Below, piece by piece: positions 1 to 8,630 of a stretch of 64,000 bases of DNA. Location: positions 126,601 to 190,600 of the forward strand of contig NZ_JANUQM010000006.1 in assembly GCF_030386795.1 (NCBI RefSeq), in the 5' to 3' direction. The stretch comes from Streptomyces sp. S.PNR 29. Its GTDB lineage: Bacteria > Actinomycetota > Actinomycetes > Streptomycetales > Streptomycetaceae. How positions within the stretch are numbered: position 1 is the stretch's first letter; each line of letters starts with the position of its first letter. A program made the translations under genes and the position numbers. The notes below the pieces were generated by a model. That model was not told the DNA's origin. It made no database searches and was given only the letters and a program-made list of their open reading frames with translations.

Positions 1-620
1 CCGCGACCATCGTCCTGCTCTGGCTGGTCGCCGGCCACACCATCGCGCGCGCAGGCCTGAACGACTCCTACGACCACGGCGTCCGCTCACTGAACGTGCT
101 GCACGACGCCCGCATCGCGTCCCTCACGGCCCGCAGCGACGAGAACCTGGCCCTGGTCCGCCGGGGAGCGGACACCAAGGAACTCGCCGACGGCAGGATC
201 GTGGACGCGTACAACGCGGGCTACGACGAGCAGATCGCCGCACTCGGCGAGGCACTGACCCAGGCCGGCGCCCTCGCCGACGACGACACCGGCAGAAAGC
301 CCGTGCAGGACGCCAACGGCTATATGAAGGTCTGGAAGGAGCGCCACGAGGTCGCCCGCGAGGAGAACGACTCCGGCGACTACCAGAAGGCCCGCGACAA
401 GGTCATCGGCGCCGCCGAGGAACCGACGAGCGAGTGCTTCGACAGCGTCGACAAGGCCCTGGCGACAGCGCTCAGCCACGAGCAGAACGAGTTCAAGCAG
501 GCCGCGAGTGACGGCCGTGACGCGCTGACCGGCCTCCCGGTCGGCGCCGCGGTCCTCGCGGTCCTGGGGGCGGCCGGCGCGGTCCTCGGCATCGGACGCA
601 GGCTTTCGGAGTACCGGTGA
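1..620 (+). CDS. GlnX-like membrane sensor protein, C-terminal part (5' end outside window)
   Basis: The reading frame is open from the window edge, so the start lies upstream. The visible part begins in a hydrophobic segment, continues with about 150 mostly helical, charged residues, and ends with a second membrane segment (rich in Ala, Val and Gly) and a short basic tail ending RRLSEYR. This two-helix hairpin with an extracytoplasmic helical domain resembles the sensor region of mycobacterial GlnX. The next gene overlaps the stop codon or starts just after it and encodes a GlnH-like binding protein, and a PknG-like kinase follows, as in the mycobacterial glnX-glnH-pknG operon. By analogy it would relay amino-acid binding across the membrane to the kinase; that role is inferred from context. 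Confidence 0.6.
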   Translation, partial: ATIVLLWLVAGHTIARAGLNDSYDHGVRSLNVLHDARIASLTARSDENLALVRRGADTKELADGRIVDAYNAGYDEQIAALGEALTQAGALADDDTGRKPVQDANGYMKVWKERHEVAREENDSGDYQKARDKVIGAAEEPTSECFDSVDKALATALSHEQNEFKQAASDGRDALTGLPVGAAVLAVLGAAGAVLGIGRRLSEYR

Positions 621-1690
621 AAGGGGGCATGACGATGCACGCACTCAGTACCTCCGTGCGGCGACTGCGGGCCAGCCTCCGAGGCTGGGGAGGCGTGGGC
701 GCGATGGCGGTCGTCTGCGCCCTGGCCGTGCTCTTCGCGCTGCTGCTGCCGTCGACCCGGGCGGCCGGCGGATCTGACGGCGCCACGCGGGCCGGCGGCG
801 GGGGCGTCGCCGAGGTCCGCCAGGCCAGGGCCGAGGACTGCACCGACCCGCAGGACCAGAGCCTGTCCCCGGCAGGCGGCGACGGGCGGACGCCCACCAT
901 CGACGCCATCAAGAACCGCAAGGACCGGCGCCTGGTGGTCGGCGTCGACACCAACAGCTACCGCTGGGGCTACCTCGACCCGAACAACACCTCCGGCGCG
1001 CTGGAGGGCTTCGACATCGACCTCGTCCACCGGATCGCCAAGGACCTCCTCGGCGACGAGAACGCGGTCCAGTTCAAGGCCATCCCCACCAACCGCCGTA
1101 TCGAGGCGGTCCAGAAGGGCGAGGTCGACATGGTGGTCCGCACGATGACCATCACCTGTACGCGCCTGGACGACGTCGCCTTCTCCGCCCCGTACTTCGT
1201 GACCGGCCAACAGGTCCTGGCCGCGAAGACCTCGAAGATCACGGGTTACGACAAGTCCCTCGCCGGCAAGAAGGTCTGCTCGGCGACGGGCTCCACGGCG
1301 TACGACAGGCTGGACGCGGACCGCAAGAGCGGCGCCCTCCCCTCCTCCACCGACATCTCCACCACCGTCCCCAACCAGCTCGACTGCCTGGTGAAGTTGC
1401 AGCTCGGCGAGGTCGACGCGGTCGTCACGGACGGCGCGCTCGCCGCGAGCCAGGCCGCGCAGGACCCGACGGTGGAGCTCAAGGGCGGGCTGTTCACGAC
1501 CGATTACTACGGTGTGGCGATGAACCAGAAGGCCACCGACCTGGTCCGCCAGGTCAACCGGACTCTGGAGAGCTACATAAAGAGCCCGGACGGCTGGCGG
1601 GCGTCGTACGAGAAGTGGCTGCACCCGACCATGGACCAGGGCGACAAGAGGTCGAAGTCGGCGACCCCTCCCGTGGCCCGCTACAAGTGA
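617..1690 (+). CDS. GlnH-like amino-acid-binding protein (SBP family 3), membrane anchored
   Basis: The protein has a basic N-terminus, one hydrophobic helix and then a typical family-3 solute-binding domain (LVVGVDTNSYRWGY, GFDIDLVHRIAKDLLG, FSAPYF). Mycobacterial GlnH binds aspartate, asparagine and glutamate outside the cell and signals through GlnX and PknG; the order here is the same. There is no lipobox Cys directly after the hydrophobic stretch, so the helix probably acts as an uncleaved anchor. Start choice: GTG at 617 overlaps the upstream stop (GTGA) and has CGGAG five bases before it; ATG at 635 is equally plausible because AAAGGGGG at 620-627 is ideally spaced from it. No permease genes lie nearby, which fits sensing rather than uptake. 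Confidence 0.75.
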   Translation: MKGGMTMHALSTSVRRLRASLRGWGGVGAMAVVCALAVLFALLLPSTRAAGGSDGATRAGGGGVAEVRQARAEDCTDPQDQSLSPAGGDGRTPTIDAIKNRKDRRLVVGVDTNSYRWGYLDPNNTSGALEGFDIDLVHRIAKDLLGDENAVQFKAIPTNRRIEAVQKGEVDMVVRTMTITCTRLDDVAFSAPYFVTGQQVLAAKTSKITGYDKSLAGKKVCSATGSTAYDRLDADRKSGALPSSTDISTTVPNQLDCLVKLQLGEVDAVVTDGALAASQAAQDPTVELKGGLFTTDYYGVAMNQKATDLVRQVNRTLESYIKSPDGWRASYEKWLHPTMDQGDKRSKSATPPVARYK

Positions 1691-1754
1691 CCGACCTGGA
1701 CAGAACCACCGACTGAACCGAACCACAGACATACCCGAGACCGAGAGGTGATCG

Positions 1755-3089
1755 ATGGGCGTCACGGGATCCACCGGGCCGGTGATGGACCGGGACGAGG
1801 TGGACCGTGCGCTGGCGCGGCTCGGCGCGGAGCACGAGGCGATCGAGACCTCGCTCCTCGCGCTGCAGGACCACGCGGGCCGCAGACTCCTGGAGGGCGC
1901 CGAACTGACCGGCGTCACCAAGGAGCGCTGGCAGGCCACGGAGGCGTCGATCACGCTGCTGTGGACGTACTTCGACGCGTACACGGACGCGCTGCGCACC
2001 GCCCGCGAGATCCGCTCCCGCCGCCGCTGGTCCAGCCGTGAGGACCTGGTGGAGCTGACCGAGATCCTGAACGGCGAATCCGTCACCGTGGCCGGCTCCG
2101 CCACCGCGACCGCCAGCGCACCGACCCTGCACGGCACGCCCGGCAAGCTCAGCGAACGCTTCTCGCTCACCACCCTCGTCGACCGCATGAACGAGCTGTA
2201 CGCCGACTCGCTGGACATGGTGGTCGCCGCCGACGCGGTCTGGTCGGCGCTGCCGGCCCGTATCGATTTACTCGCCGCCGAACTCCAGCGCACCCGACGC
2301 CTCGCGCACTCCGTCGGCGTCCGCCCCGGCGAGCACCCGGCAGGCGACGACCTGGAGCGCATCACGCGCACGCTGACCAGGCTGCGCGAGCAGGTGGTGT
2401 CCGATCCGCTGGCGTTCTGGGTCCCGGCCCAGGGCAGTTCGGCACCGGGCGGCGGCAGGCCGGACACGACGGTGTACGACCGTGAGGCGCGCGCCCTGGA
2501 GGACGTGCGCCGCGAGATCGACGCCGTACTGACGGTCCGCCAGGACGCTGAGAAGCGGATCGTCAAGCTGCGGGACATCCTCAGCCGCGCGGACCGCACG
2601 CTCGCCGAGGCACGCACCGCGCGCGGCGAGGTACTGGCGAAGATCGCCGCGACGGAGGTGCCGGTCGTCAGTGGACCGCCGACCGCGCTGCAGGAGCAGC
2701 TGGCGACGGCCGCCGAGTACCGGCGGCAGGCCCAGTGGCACCGCCTGTCACCGCTCCTTGAGTCCCTGGAGGAGAAGGCGGAGGACGAACTGCTGCGCGC
2801 CCGCGAGTCGTTGACCGCGGTCACCGCGCCCCTCGCGGTCCGCGCCGAGCTGCGCGGCCGCCTCGACGCGTACAAGGCGAAGGTCGCCCGGCACGGCCTC
2901 GCGGAGGAGCCCGAGCTGGTCGAGACGTACGAGAAGGCGCGCCGCATGCTGTGGAGCGCGCCCTGCGACCTGCGCGTCGCCGAACAGGCCGTGCTGCGCT
3001 ACCAGCGGGCGGCCGCCGAACTGCTCGGCGCCGTCCCGCGGGTGCCCGGGCAGGGCGGCCCCGAGGACCGCAGGGGAGCCGGCGCGTGA
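1755..3089 (+). CDS. Coiled-coil protein of the PknG operon, unknown function
   Basis: ATG is preceded by a good ribosome site (GAGAGGTGAT). The 444-residue protein has no signal peptide or membrane helix. It is rich in Arg, Glu, Ala and Leu, with long heptad-like helices in both halves, so it is probably cytoplasmic and elongated. I recognise no catalytic motif. It sits between the glnH-like and pknG-like genes, with only 22 bases before the latter, so it is likely a scaffold or adaptor of the kinase pathway (inference). One leucine (residue 172, codon at 2268-2270) is encoded by TTA, the codon read by the developmental tRNA bldA, so expression of this operon member may depend on bldA. Confidence 0.7.
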   Translation: MGVTGSTGPVMDRDEVDRALARLGAEHEAIETSLLALQDHAGRRLLEGAELTGVTKERWQATEASITLLWTYFDAYTDALRTAREIRSRRRWSSREDLVELTEILNGESVTVAGSATATASAPTLHGTPGKLSERFSLTTLVDRMNELYADSLDMVVAADAVWSALPARIDLLAAELQRTRRLAHSVGVRPGEHPAGDDLERITRTLTRLREQVVSDPLAFWVPAQGSSAPGGGRPDTTVYDREARALEDVRREIDAVLTVRQDAEKRIVKLRDILSRADRTLAEARTARGEVLAKIAATEVPVVSGPPTALQEQLATAAEYRRQAQWHRLSPLLESLEEKAEDELLRARESLTAVTAPLAVRAELRGRLDAYKAKVARHGLAEEPELVETYEKARRMLWSAPCDLRVAEQAVLRYQRAAAELLGAVPRVPGQGGPEDRRGAGA

Positions 3090-3111
3090 GCGACATGGGG
3101 GAGGCAAGGTC

Positions 3112-5625
3112 ATGAGTGAGGCGCAGGGGACCTGTCAGCGGCCCGACTGCGGCGGGGCGTACGAGGACGTGGGCGGCGGCGAGCTGTACTGCGACACCTG
3201 CGGTCTCGCCCCGGTCGTGTCGGCCAAGGGCATGGTCGGTTCGACGCCGACCGGGGTCGCGGGCGGCGGCAACGGCTCCCCGGGCTCGGCGGGCAGCGGC
3301 AGTTCGCGCACCAGCAGCCGCAGTTCGCGGACGTCGTCGCAGTCGTCGAAGTCCCGGCGCTCGGTGTCGGGACGGCTCTCACGCTCCCTGTCGGGCAAGT
3401 CCACGAGCCGCTCGGTGTCGGTGCGCAGCTCCGGCTCCAGCAGCGGTTCCTCCTCCCGCGGGCGGCTCGGCGCCGGCCTGGTGCAGGTGCCGCAGGTGCC
3501 GCGGCCCGACCCGCGCTCGATGGTGCTGGAGAACCCGGAGGTGCCCGAGCGGAAGCGGTTCTGCTCCCGTTCGGACTGCGGGGCGCCGGTCGGCCGCGCC
3601 CGCGCCGAACGGGCGGGGCGCACGGAGGGTTTCTGCACCAAGTGCGGCCACCCGTACTCGTTCGTACCGAAGCTGAAGGCCGGTGACGTGGTGCACGGCC
3701 AGTACGAGGTCGTGGGCTGTCTCGCGCACGGCGGCCTCGGCTGGATCTATCTGGCCGTGGACCGCGCGGTGTCGGACCGGTGGGTGGTGCTGAAGGGCCT
3801 GCTGGACACCGGCGACCAGGACGCGATGGCGGCGGCGATCTCCGAGCGCCGCTTCCTCGCGGAGATCGAGCACGCCAACATCGTGCGGATCTACAACTTC
3901 GTCGAGCACCTCGACCAGCGCACCGGCTCCCTCGACGGCTACATCGTCATGGAGTACGTCGGCGGCAAGTCGCTGAAGGAGATCGCCAACGCCCGTCGTA
4001 CGCCGGGGGGCAAGCGGGACCCGCTGCCGGTGGAGCAGGCGTGCGCGTACGGCATCGAGGCGCTGGAGGCGCTCGGCCATCTGCACAGCCGCAACCTGCT
4101 GTACTGCGACTTCAAGGTCGACAACGCGATCCAGACCGAGGACCAGCTCAAGCTGATCGACATGGGCGCGGTGCGCAGGATGGACGACGAGGAGTCGGCC
4201 ATCTACGGCACGGTGGGCTACCAGGCGCCGGAGGTCGCGGAGGTCGGCCCCTCGGTGGCGAGCGACCTCTACACGGTCGGCCGCACACTCGCCGTCCTGA
4301 CCTTCGACTTCCAGGGCTACACGAACGTCTTCGTGGACTCGCTGCCCGACCCGGACTCCATCGAGGTGTTCCGCCAGTACGAGTCGTTCTACCGGCTGCT
4401 GGTCCGTGCCACCGACCCGGATCCGGCCCGCCGGTTCGCCTCCGCGCAGGAGATGTCGGAGCAGCTGACGGGCGTGCTGCGCGAGGTGGTGTCCCTGCAG
4501 ACGGGCCGCGCCCGTCCCGCGCTGTCCACGCTGTTCGGCCCCGAGGTGCGGGTGACGGACACGGAGCTGTTCCCGAAGCTGGACGGCGAGGTGTCGCGGC
4601 TGGGGGCGAGGGCGCCGCAGAGCAGGAGGAAGTCCCTCACGCCGTCCGCTCCTGCGCCGGCCACCGGCCAGGGAGCCGGCCTCGTCAAGCCCGTCCACAC
4701 CCCCGCCGCCGCGCTCGTCCTGCCCGTGCCCCGCGTCGATCCGACCGACCCCAACGCCGGTTTCCTGGCGGGTCTCATGGCGTCCGCGCCGGGTGAGCTG
4801 CTGGGTGCGCTGGCCGCCGCGCCGGCGCCGTCGGTCGAGACGCGGCTCAGGCAGATCAGGGCCTGGCTGGAGCACGGTGACTCGGCGGCGGCGCTGAGCG
4901 CCCTGCGGGCACTGGAGGACGAGCGGCCCGACGACTGGCGGGTCGTCTGGTACCGGGGCGTGGCCGCGCTGGTGACCGGCGACCATGAGGGCGCCGCGCT
5001 CGCCTTCGACGCGATCTACGACGCCTTCCCCGGCGAGATAGCGCCCAAGCTGGCGCTCGGCCTGTGCGCGGAGGTGCTCGGCCAGCTCGACAACGCCGCC
5101 GAGTACTACCGGCTGGTGTGGTCGACCGACCCGAGCCATGTGAGCGCCGCCTTCGGCCTGGCCCGCGTCCAGCTGGCGACCGGCGACCGCGCGGGTGCCG
5201 TACGGACGCTGGAGTCGGTGCCGGAGGCGTCCATCCACTACACGGCCGCCCGTGTGGCGGCCGTTCGCGCACGGCTGAGGCGGAGAACCGCCGCCGCGGC
5301 CGACGTATCCTTCCTGGACGACCTGACCGCCGCCGCCCGGCAGGTCGAGGCGCTGGACATGTACGGTCTGGATCCGGCGCGGCGCGAGCAGTTGTCGGCC
5401 GAAGTCCTGGGCTGCGCGCTGGACTGGGTACTCTCCGGGGGCCAGGGTTCCGCCCCTCCCGCCGCCGGGGGACGGACGCTGCTCGGCAGCGGCCTGGACG
5501 AACGGGGCCTGCGTTTCGGCCTGGAGCGTTCGTACCGCACGCTGGCCCGGCTGGCGAGGGGCGGCGAGGAGAGGATCGACCTGGTGGAACGTGCCAACCG
5601 TTACCGCCCCCGGACGTGGGTGTAA
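3112..5625 (+). CDS. pknG: PknG-like serine/threonine protein kinase with zinc ribbons and TPR domain
   Basis: Domain order follows PknG: N-terminal Cys motifs (CQRPDCGG with CDTC, then CSRSDCGAP with CTKCG, the PknG rubredoxin-like position), the kinase from about residue 195 to 460, and a helical TPR region from about 560 to 800. Kinase landmarks are the glycine loop AHGGLG near 203, K228 in VVLKG, the catalytic loop D333-F-K335-V-D-N338, and D350-M-G replacing DFG, as PknG has DLG. A long Ser/Arg-rich linker (residues 60-125) separates the two zinc motifs. In mycobacteria PknG phosphorylates an FHA protein that controls glutamate metabolism; here an FHA gene lies downstream in the same run. 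It is soluble, with no membrane helix. Confidence 0.88.
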   Translation: MSEAQGTCQRPDCGGAYEDVGGGELYCDTCGLAPVVSAKGMVGSTPTGVAGGGNGSPGSAGSGSSRTSSRSSRTSSQSSKSRRSVSGRLSRSLSGKSTSRSVSVRSSGSSSGSSSRGRLGAGLVQVPQVPRPDPRSMVLENPEVPERKRFCSRSDCGAPVGRARAERAGRTEGFCTKCGHPYSFVPKLKAGDVVHGQYEVVGCLAHGGLGWIYLAVDRAVSDRWVVLKGLLDTGDQDAMAAAISERRFLAEIEHANIVRIYNFVEHLDQRTGSLDGYIVMEYVGGKSLKEIANARRTPGGKRDPLPVEQACAYGIEALEALGHLHSRNLLYCDFKVDNAIQTEDQLKLIDMGAVRRMDDEESAIYGTVGYQAPEVAEVGPSVASDLYTVGRTLAVLTFDFQGYTNVFVDSLPDPDSIEVFRQYESFYRLLVRATDPDPARRFASAQEMSEQLTGVLREVVSLQTGRARPALSTLFGPEVRVTDTELFPKLDGEVSRLGARAPQSRRKSLTPSAPAPATGQGAGLVKPVHTPAAALVLPVPRVDPTDPNAGFLAGLMASAPGELLGALAAAPAPSVETRLRQIRAWLEHGDSAAALSALRALEDERPDDWRVVWYRGVAALVTGDHEGAALAFDAIYDAFPGEIAPKLALGLCAEVLGQLDNAAEYYRLVWSTDPSHVSAAFGLARVQLATGDRAGAVRTLESVPEASIHYTAARVAAVRARLRRRTAAAADVSFLDDLTAAARQVEALDMYGLDPARREQLSAEVLGCALDWVLSGGQGSAPPAAGGRTLLGSGLDERGLRFGLERSYRTLARLARGGEERIDLVERANRYRPRTWV

Positions 5626-5628
5626 TTG

Positions 5629-7092
5629 ATGTCGCAGACGCACCAGTTGTCCGCCTGCCCGAGCTGCGAGGAACCGCTTGAGTCGGGTGACCGTTTCTGC
5701 GGAGCGTGCGGATACGACCTGTCCGCGGTGCCCGCACGGCCTCAGGACAACCCGACGATCGCCCTGAACGGTTCGGTGCCTCCCCCGGCGGCACCACCCG
5801 CCGGCGTGGACTGGCCCATCGCCCCGGAGCGGGACGGCTCCGGCCGGCCGGCTCCGGTGCACCTGCCGACGGACCTCCACGGCACCGACTCGGTCGGCTC
5901 CCCGCTGCCCGCCGAGGCACCCCGGCCACGGCTGCCGTCGCAGGCCCCGCCGATGCCGCCCGAGGCGCCGCGGACACCGCCGCCGCCCTCGTACGCGCCG
6001 CAGCCCCCGCCCCCGACGGGCACCCGGCAGCCGTCCCCGGCTCCCCAGGACCCCGCCGGGCTCCCGGAGGCCCCGGCAGCCGGCGTCCGCTTCGACCGTC
6101 CCGCCGAGCCCGACGAGTACCCGCTCCAGGCGCCGGACCCGCGTGTGACCGCCGAGCCGACGGCGCCCGCACCGGGCGAGACGGTGTGCGTGGCCTGCCG
6201 CGCGGGCCGCGTCGACGACGACGGCTACTGCGAGAACTGCGGGCACGCCCAGCCCCGCGAACGCGACCACATGGAGCAGGAGGCCGGCCCGGTGGCCGCG
6301 GTCAGCGACCGGGGCCTGCGCCACCACCGCAACGAGGACGCGTTCGCCGTCGGCCACACCGCCCTGCCCGACGGCTCCCCCGCCGCCGTGGCGATCGTGT
6401 GCGACGGCGTGTCCTCGGCGACCCGCCCGGACGACGCCTCGCTCGCCGCCTCCCGGGCGGCGAGCGAGTCACTGCTGGCGGCCCTGCCCTACGGCACGCA
6501 CCCGCAGCAGGCCATGCACGACGCGATCGTCGCCGCCTCGCACGCCGTCAACGCCCTGGCGCAGGAGCCCGCGACGGCCCGCGAGCACGCCCCGCACCAG
6601 AACGCCCCGGCCTGCACGCTGGTCGGCGCGGTGGTGACGAGCGGCCTGCTGGTCGTCGGCTGGGTCGGCGACAGCCGCGCCTACTGGGTGCCGGTGGACC
6701 GGAGTTCACCCCCGGCCCGGCTCACCGAGGACGACTCCTGGGCGGCGCAGATGGTCGCCGCGGGACTGATGAGCGAGGCCGAGGCGTACGCCGACGAGCG
6801 CGCCCACGCGATCACGGGCTGGCTCGGCGCGGACGCCTACGAACTGGAGCCGCACACCGCTTCCTTCAAGCCCGACCGGCCCGGTGTGGTGGTCGTGTGC
6901 ACGGACGGGCTGTGGAACTACGCGGAGGCCGCGGAGGAGATGGCGGAGGTCGTCCCCCTCGACGCCGCCGTGCGCCCGCTGCACAGTGCCCGGGTCCTGG
7001 TCGGCCACGCCCTCGACGGCGGGGGCCACGACAACGTAACAGTGGCCGTGGTGCCGTTCCCGGCCGCGGTGCAGGGGGCAGGATCGGCCTGA
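5629..7092 (+). CDS. PP2C-family protein serine/threonine phosphatase with zinc ribbons
   Basis: The protein starts with a zinc ribbon (CPSCEEPLESGDRFCGACG), then a Pro-rich linker of about 150 residues, a second Cys cluster (CVACRAGR, CENCG) and a full PP2C domain. The metal-binding aspartates are all present: D237 in NEDAF, D259 in CDGV, D426 in CTDGLW and D468 in GGHDN, with GDSRAYW in between, so it should be active. ATG at 5629 lies three bases after the kinase stop (a TTG at 5626 is also in frame), so the two are translationally coupled. It most likely reverses phosphorylation by the PknG-like kinase on shared substrates; that pairing is inferred from the operon. Confidence 0.88.
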   Translation: MSQTHQLSACPSCEEPLESGDRFCGACGYDLSAVPARPQDNPTIALNGSVPPPAAPPAGVDWPIAPERDGSGRPAPVHLPTDLHGTDSVGSPLPAEAPRPRLPSQAPPMPPEAPRTPPPPSYAPQPPPPTGTRQPSPAPQDPAGLPEAPAAGVRFDRPAEPDEYPLQAPDPRVTAEPTAPAPGETVCVACRAGRVDDDGYCENCGHAQPRERDHMEQEAGPVAAVSDRGLRHHRNEDAFAVGHTALPDGSPAAVAIVCDGVSSATRPDDASLAASRAASESLLAALPYGTHPQQAMHDAIVAASHAVNALAQEPATAREHAPHQNAPACTLVGAVVTSGLLVVGWVGDSRAYWVPVDRSSPPARLTEDDSWAAQMVAAGLMSEAEAYADERAHAITGWLGADAYELEPHTASFKPDRPGVVVVCTDGLWNYAEAAEEMAEVVPLDAAVRPLHSARVLVGHALDGGGHDNVTVAVVPFPAAVQGAGSA

Positions 7093-7140
7093 GGCCGCGT
7101 TCGGGGAGGCCTCGACGGACCGGAGGGGACGGTTCGGAAG

Positions 7141-7162
7141 GGACGGCCCTGGGGGGCCGTCC
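7141..7162. terminator. Perfect 8-bp stem-loop in the gap after the PP2C gene
   Basis: GGACGGCC and GGCCGTCC flank a six-base loop, about 50 bases after the PP2C stop. There is no T-tract. It may be a terminator or attenuator that lowers expression of the downstream vWA-FHA pair. Confidence 0.5.
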
Positions 7163-7174
7163 ACACAGTCATTT

Positions 7175-7189
7175 CCTCACATTGTGAGG
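7175..7189. promoter_or_regulatory. 15-base palindrome just upstream of the vWA gene
   Basis: CCTCACA and TGTGAGG are perfect inverted arms around a single T, 25 bases before the chosen start of the vWA gene. Size and position suit an operator for a dimeric regulator; no regulator is identified. Confidence 0.4.
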
Positions 7190-7213
7190 ATGTCGAGGGG
7201 GATTCGATCAGGC

Positions 7214-8560
7214 ATGGCCAATTTCTCGAAGTCGAACGTGCCGCAGTTCTCGGTCGACGTGTACCAGAACGAGTACCTCCCTGAGGGCGGCCGCGAGGTC
7301 AACGCCATCGTCACGGTGACCGCGACGGGCGGCGGCACGATCGGGAGCGCGGTCGCGGCACCCCACCTCTACTCGCCCGGCCAGGGCCCGTCCGCCGCGG
7401 TGGCGGTCATGGTCGACTGCTCGGGGTCGATGGACTACCCGCCGACCAAGATGCGCAACGCCCGTGACGCGACGGCCGCCGCGGTCGACACCCTGCGCGA
7501 CGGTGTGCACTTCGCGGTCATCGGCGGCACGCATGTGGCCAAGGAGGTCTATCCGGGCGGTGGGCGCCTCGCGGTCGCCGACGCCACCACCCGCGAGCAG
7601 GCCAAGCAGGCGCTGCGCCGGCTCAGCGCGGGCGGCGGCACGGCCATCGGCACCTGGCTGCGGCTGGCCGACCGGCTGCTGTCCTCCGCGGACGTGGCCA
7701 TCCGGCACGGCATCCTGCTCACCGACGGCCGCAACGAGCACGAGTCGGCCGAGGACCTGAAGGCCTCCCTCGACGCCTGCGCCGGGCGCTTCACCTGCGA
7801 CGCCCGGGGCGTGGGCACCGACTGGGAAGTGAAAGAAGTCACAGGGATCGCCTCCGCCCTGCTCGGCACCGCCGACATCGTCGCCGACCCGGCCGGTCTC
7901 GCCGCCGACTTCACGCGGATGATGGAGACGGCCATGGGCAAGGAGGTCGCGGACGTCTCCTTGCGGCTGTGGACCCCGGTGGGCACCACTGTGAAGTTCG
8001 TCAAGCAGGTCGCGCCCACGGTGGAGGAGCTGACCGGCCGCCGCACCGAGGCGGGCCCCCGCGCCGGCGACTACCCCACCGGCTCCTGGGGTGACGAGTC
8101 CCGTGACTACCACGTCTGCGTCGAGGTGCCCTCCGCCAACCTCGGCCAGGAGATGCTCGCCGCCCGTGTCTCGCTGGTCATTCCGCAGCCCGACGGCACC
8201 GCCCAGTCCCTCGGCGCGCAGGGACTCGTCCGAGCCGTGTGGACCGACGACATGGCCGCCTCCACGTCGATCAACCCCCAAGTCGCCCACTACACCGGGC
8301 AGGCCGAACTGGCACAAGCCATCCAGCAAGGCCTCGATCTTCGCAAAGCGGGAGACTTCGATGGAGCAACGGCCAAACTGGGCCGGGCGGTTCAGCTCGC
8401 CAGCGCCTCCGGAAACGCGGATACTGCGAAACTCCTTGCGAAGGTGGTGGACGTGGTCGATGCCGCGACAGGTACTGTGCGACTGAAGGCGAAGGTCGAG
8501 GAGGCCGACGAGATGACTCTCGAAACCCGGTCGACGAAGACTGTTCGTGTGAAGAAGTGA
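7214..8560 (+). CDS. von Willebrand factor type A domain protein
   Basis: The vWA domain spans about residues 45-240 and keeps the metal-ion-dependent adhesion site: D68-C-S70-G-S72-M, the downstream Thr in GGGTAIGTWLR, and LLTDGRNEH. The N-terminal beta-rich stretch before it and the C-terminal helical repeat-like segment (LAQAIQQGLDLRKAGDFDGA) have no clear family. It has no signal peptide, so it is cytoplasmic. I chose ATG at 7214 (MANFSKSNVPQF) over in-frame GTG 7184 and ATG 7190 because the conserved-looking sequence begins there, although the purine run GAGGGGG lies somewhat far upstream. It belongs to the kinase/phosphatase/FHA run and probably works as a metal-dependent protein-interaction module. 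Confidence 0.85.
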   Translation: MANFSKSNVPQFSVDVYQNEYLPEGGREVNAIVTVTATGGGTIGSAVAAPHLYSPGQGPSAAVAVMVDCSGSMDYPPTKMRNARDATAAAVDTLRDGVHFAVIGGTHVAKEVYPGGGRLAVADATTREQAKQALRRLSAGGGTAIGTWLRLADRLLSSADVAIRHGILLTDGRNEHESAEDLKASLDACAGRFTCDARGVGTDWEVKEVTGIASALLGTADIVADPAGLAADFTRMMETAMGKEVADVSLRLWTPVGTTVKFVKQVAPTVEELTGRRTEAGPRAGDYPTGSWGDESRDYHVCVEVPSANLGQEMLAARVSLVIPQPDGTAQSLGAQGLVRAVWTDDMAASTSINPQVAHYTGQAELAQAIQQGLDLRKAGDFDGATAKLGRAVQLASASGNADTAKLLAKVVDVVDAATGTVRLKAKVEEADEMTLETRSTKTVRVKK

Positions 8561-8630
8561 CATAAGAAGTTCGCGACGTAGACGAGACTCTGGTCGAAGC
8601 GGCCGGAAAGGGAGAGGGGGAAGCGCCGAC

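Noticed and set aside
3379..6357. 992-codon antisense ORF over pknG and the PP2C gene
   Set aside because: It is a GC-bias shadow: the forward frames contain all kinase and phosphatase motifs, while this one has none and is dominated by Arg, Gly and Ala.
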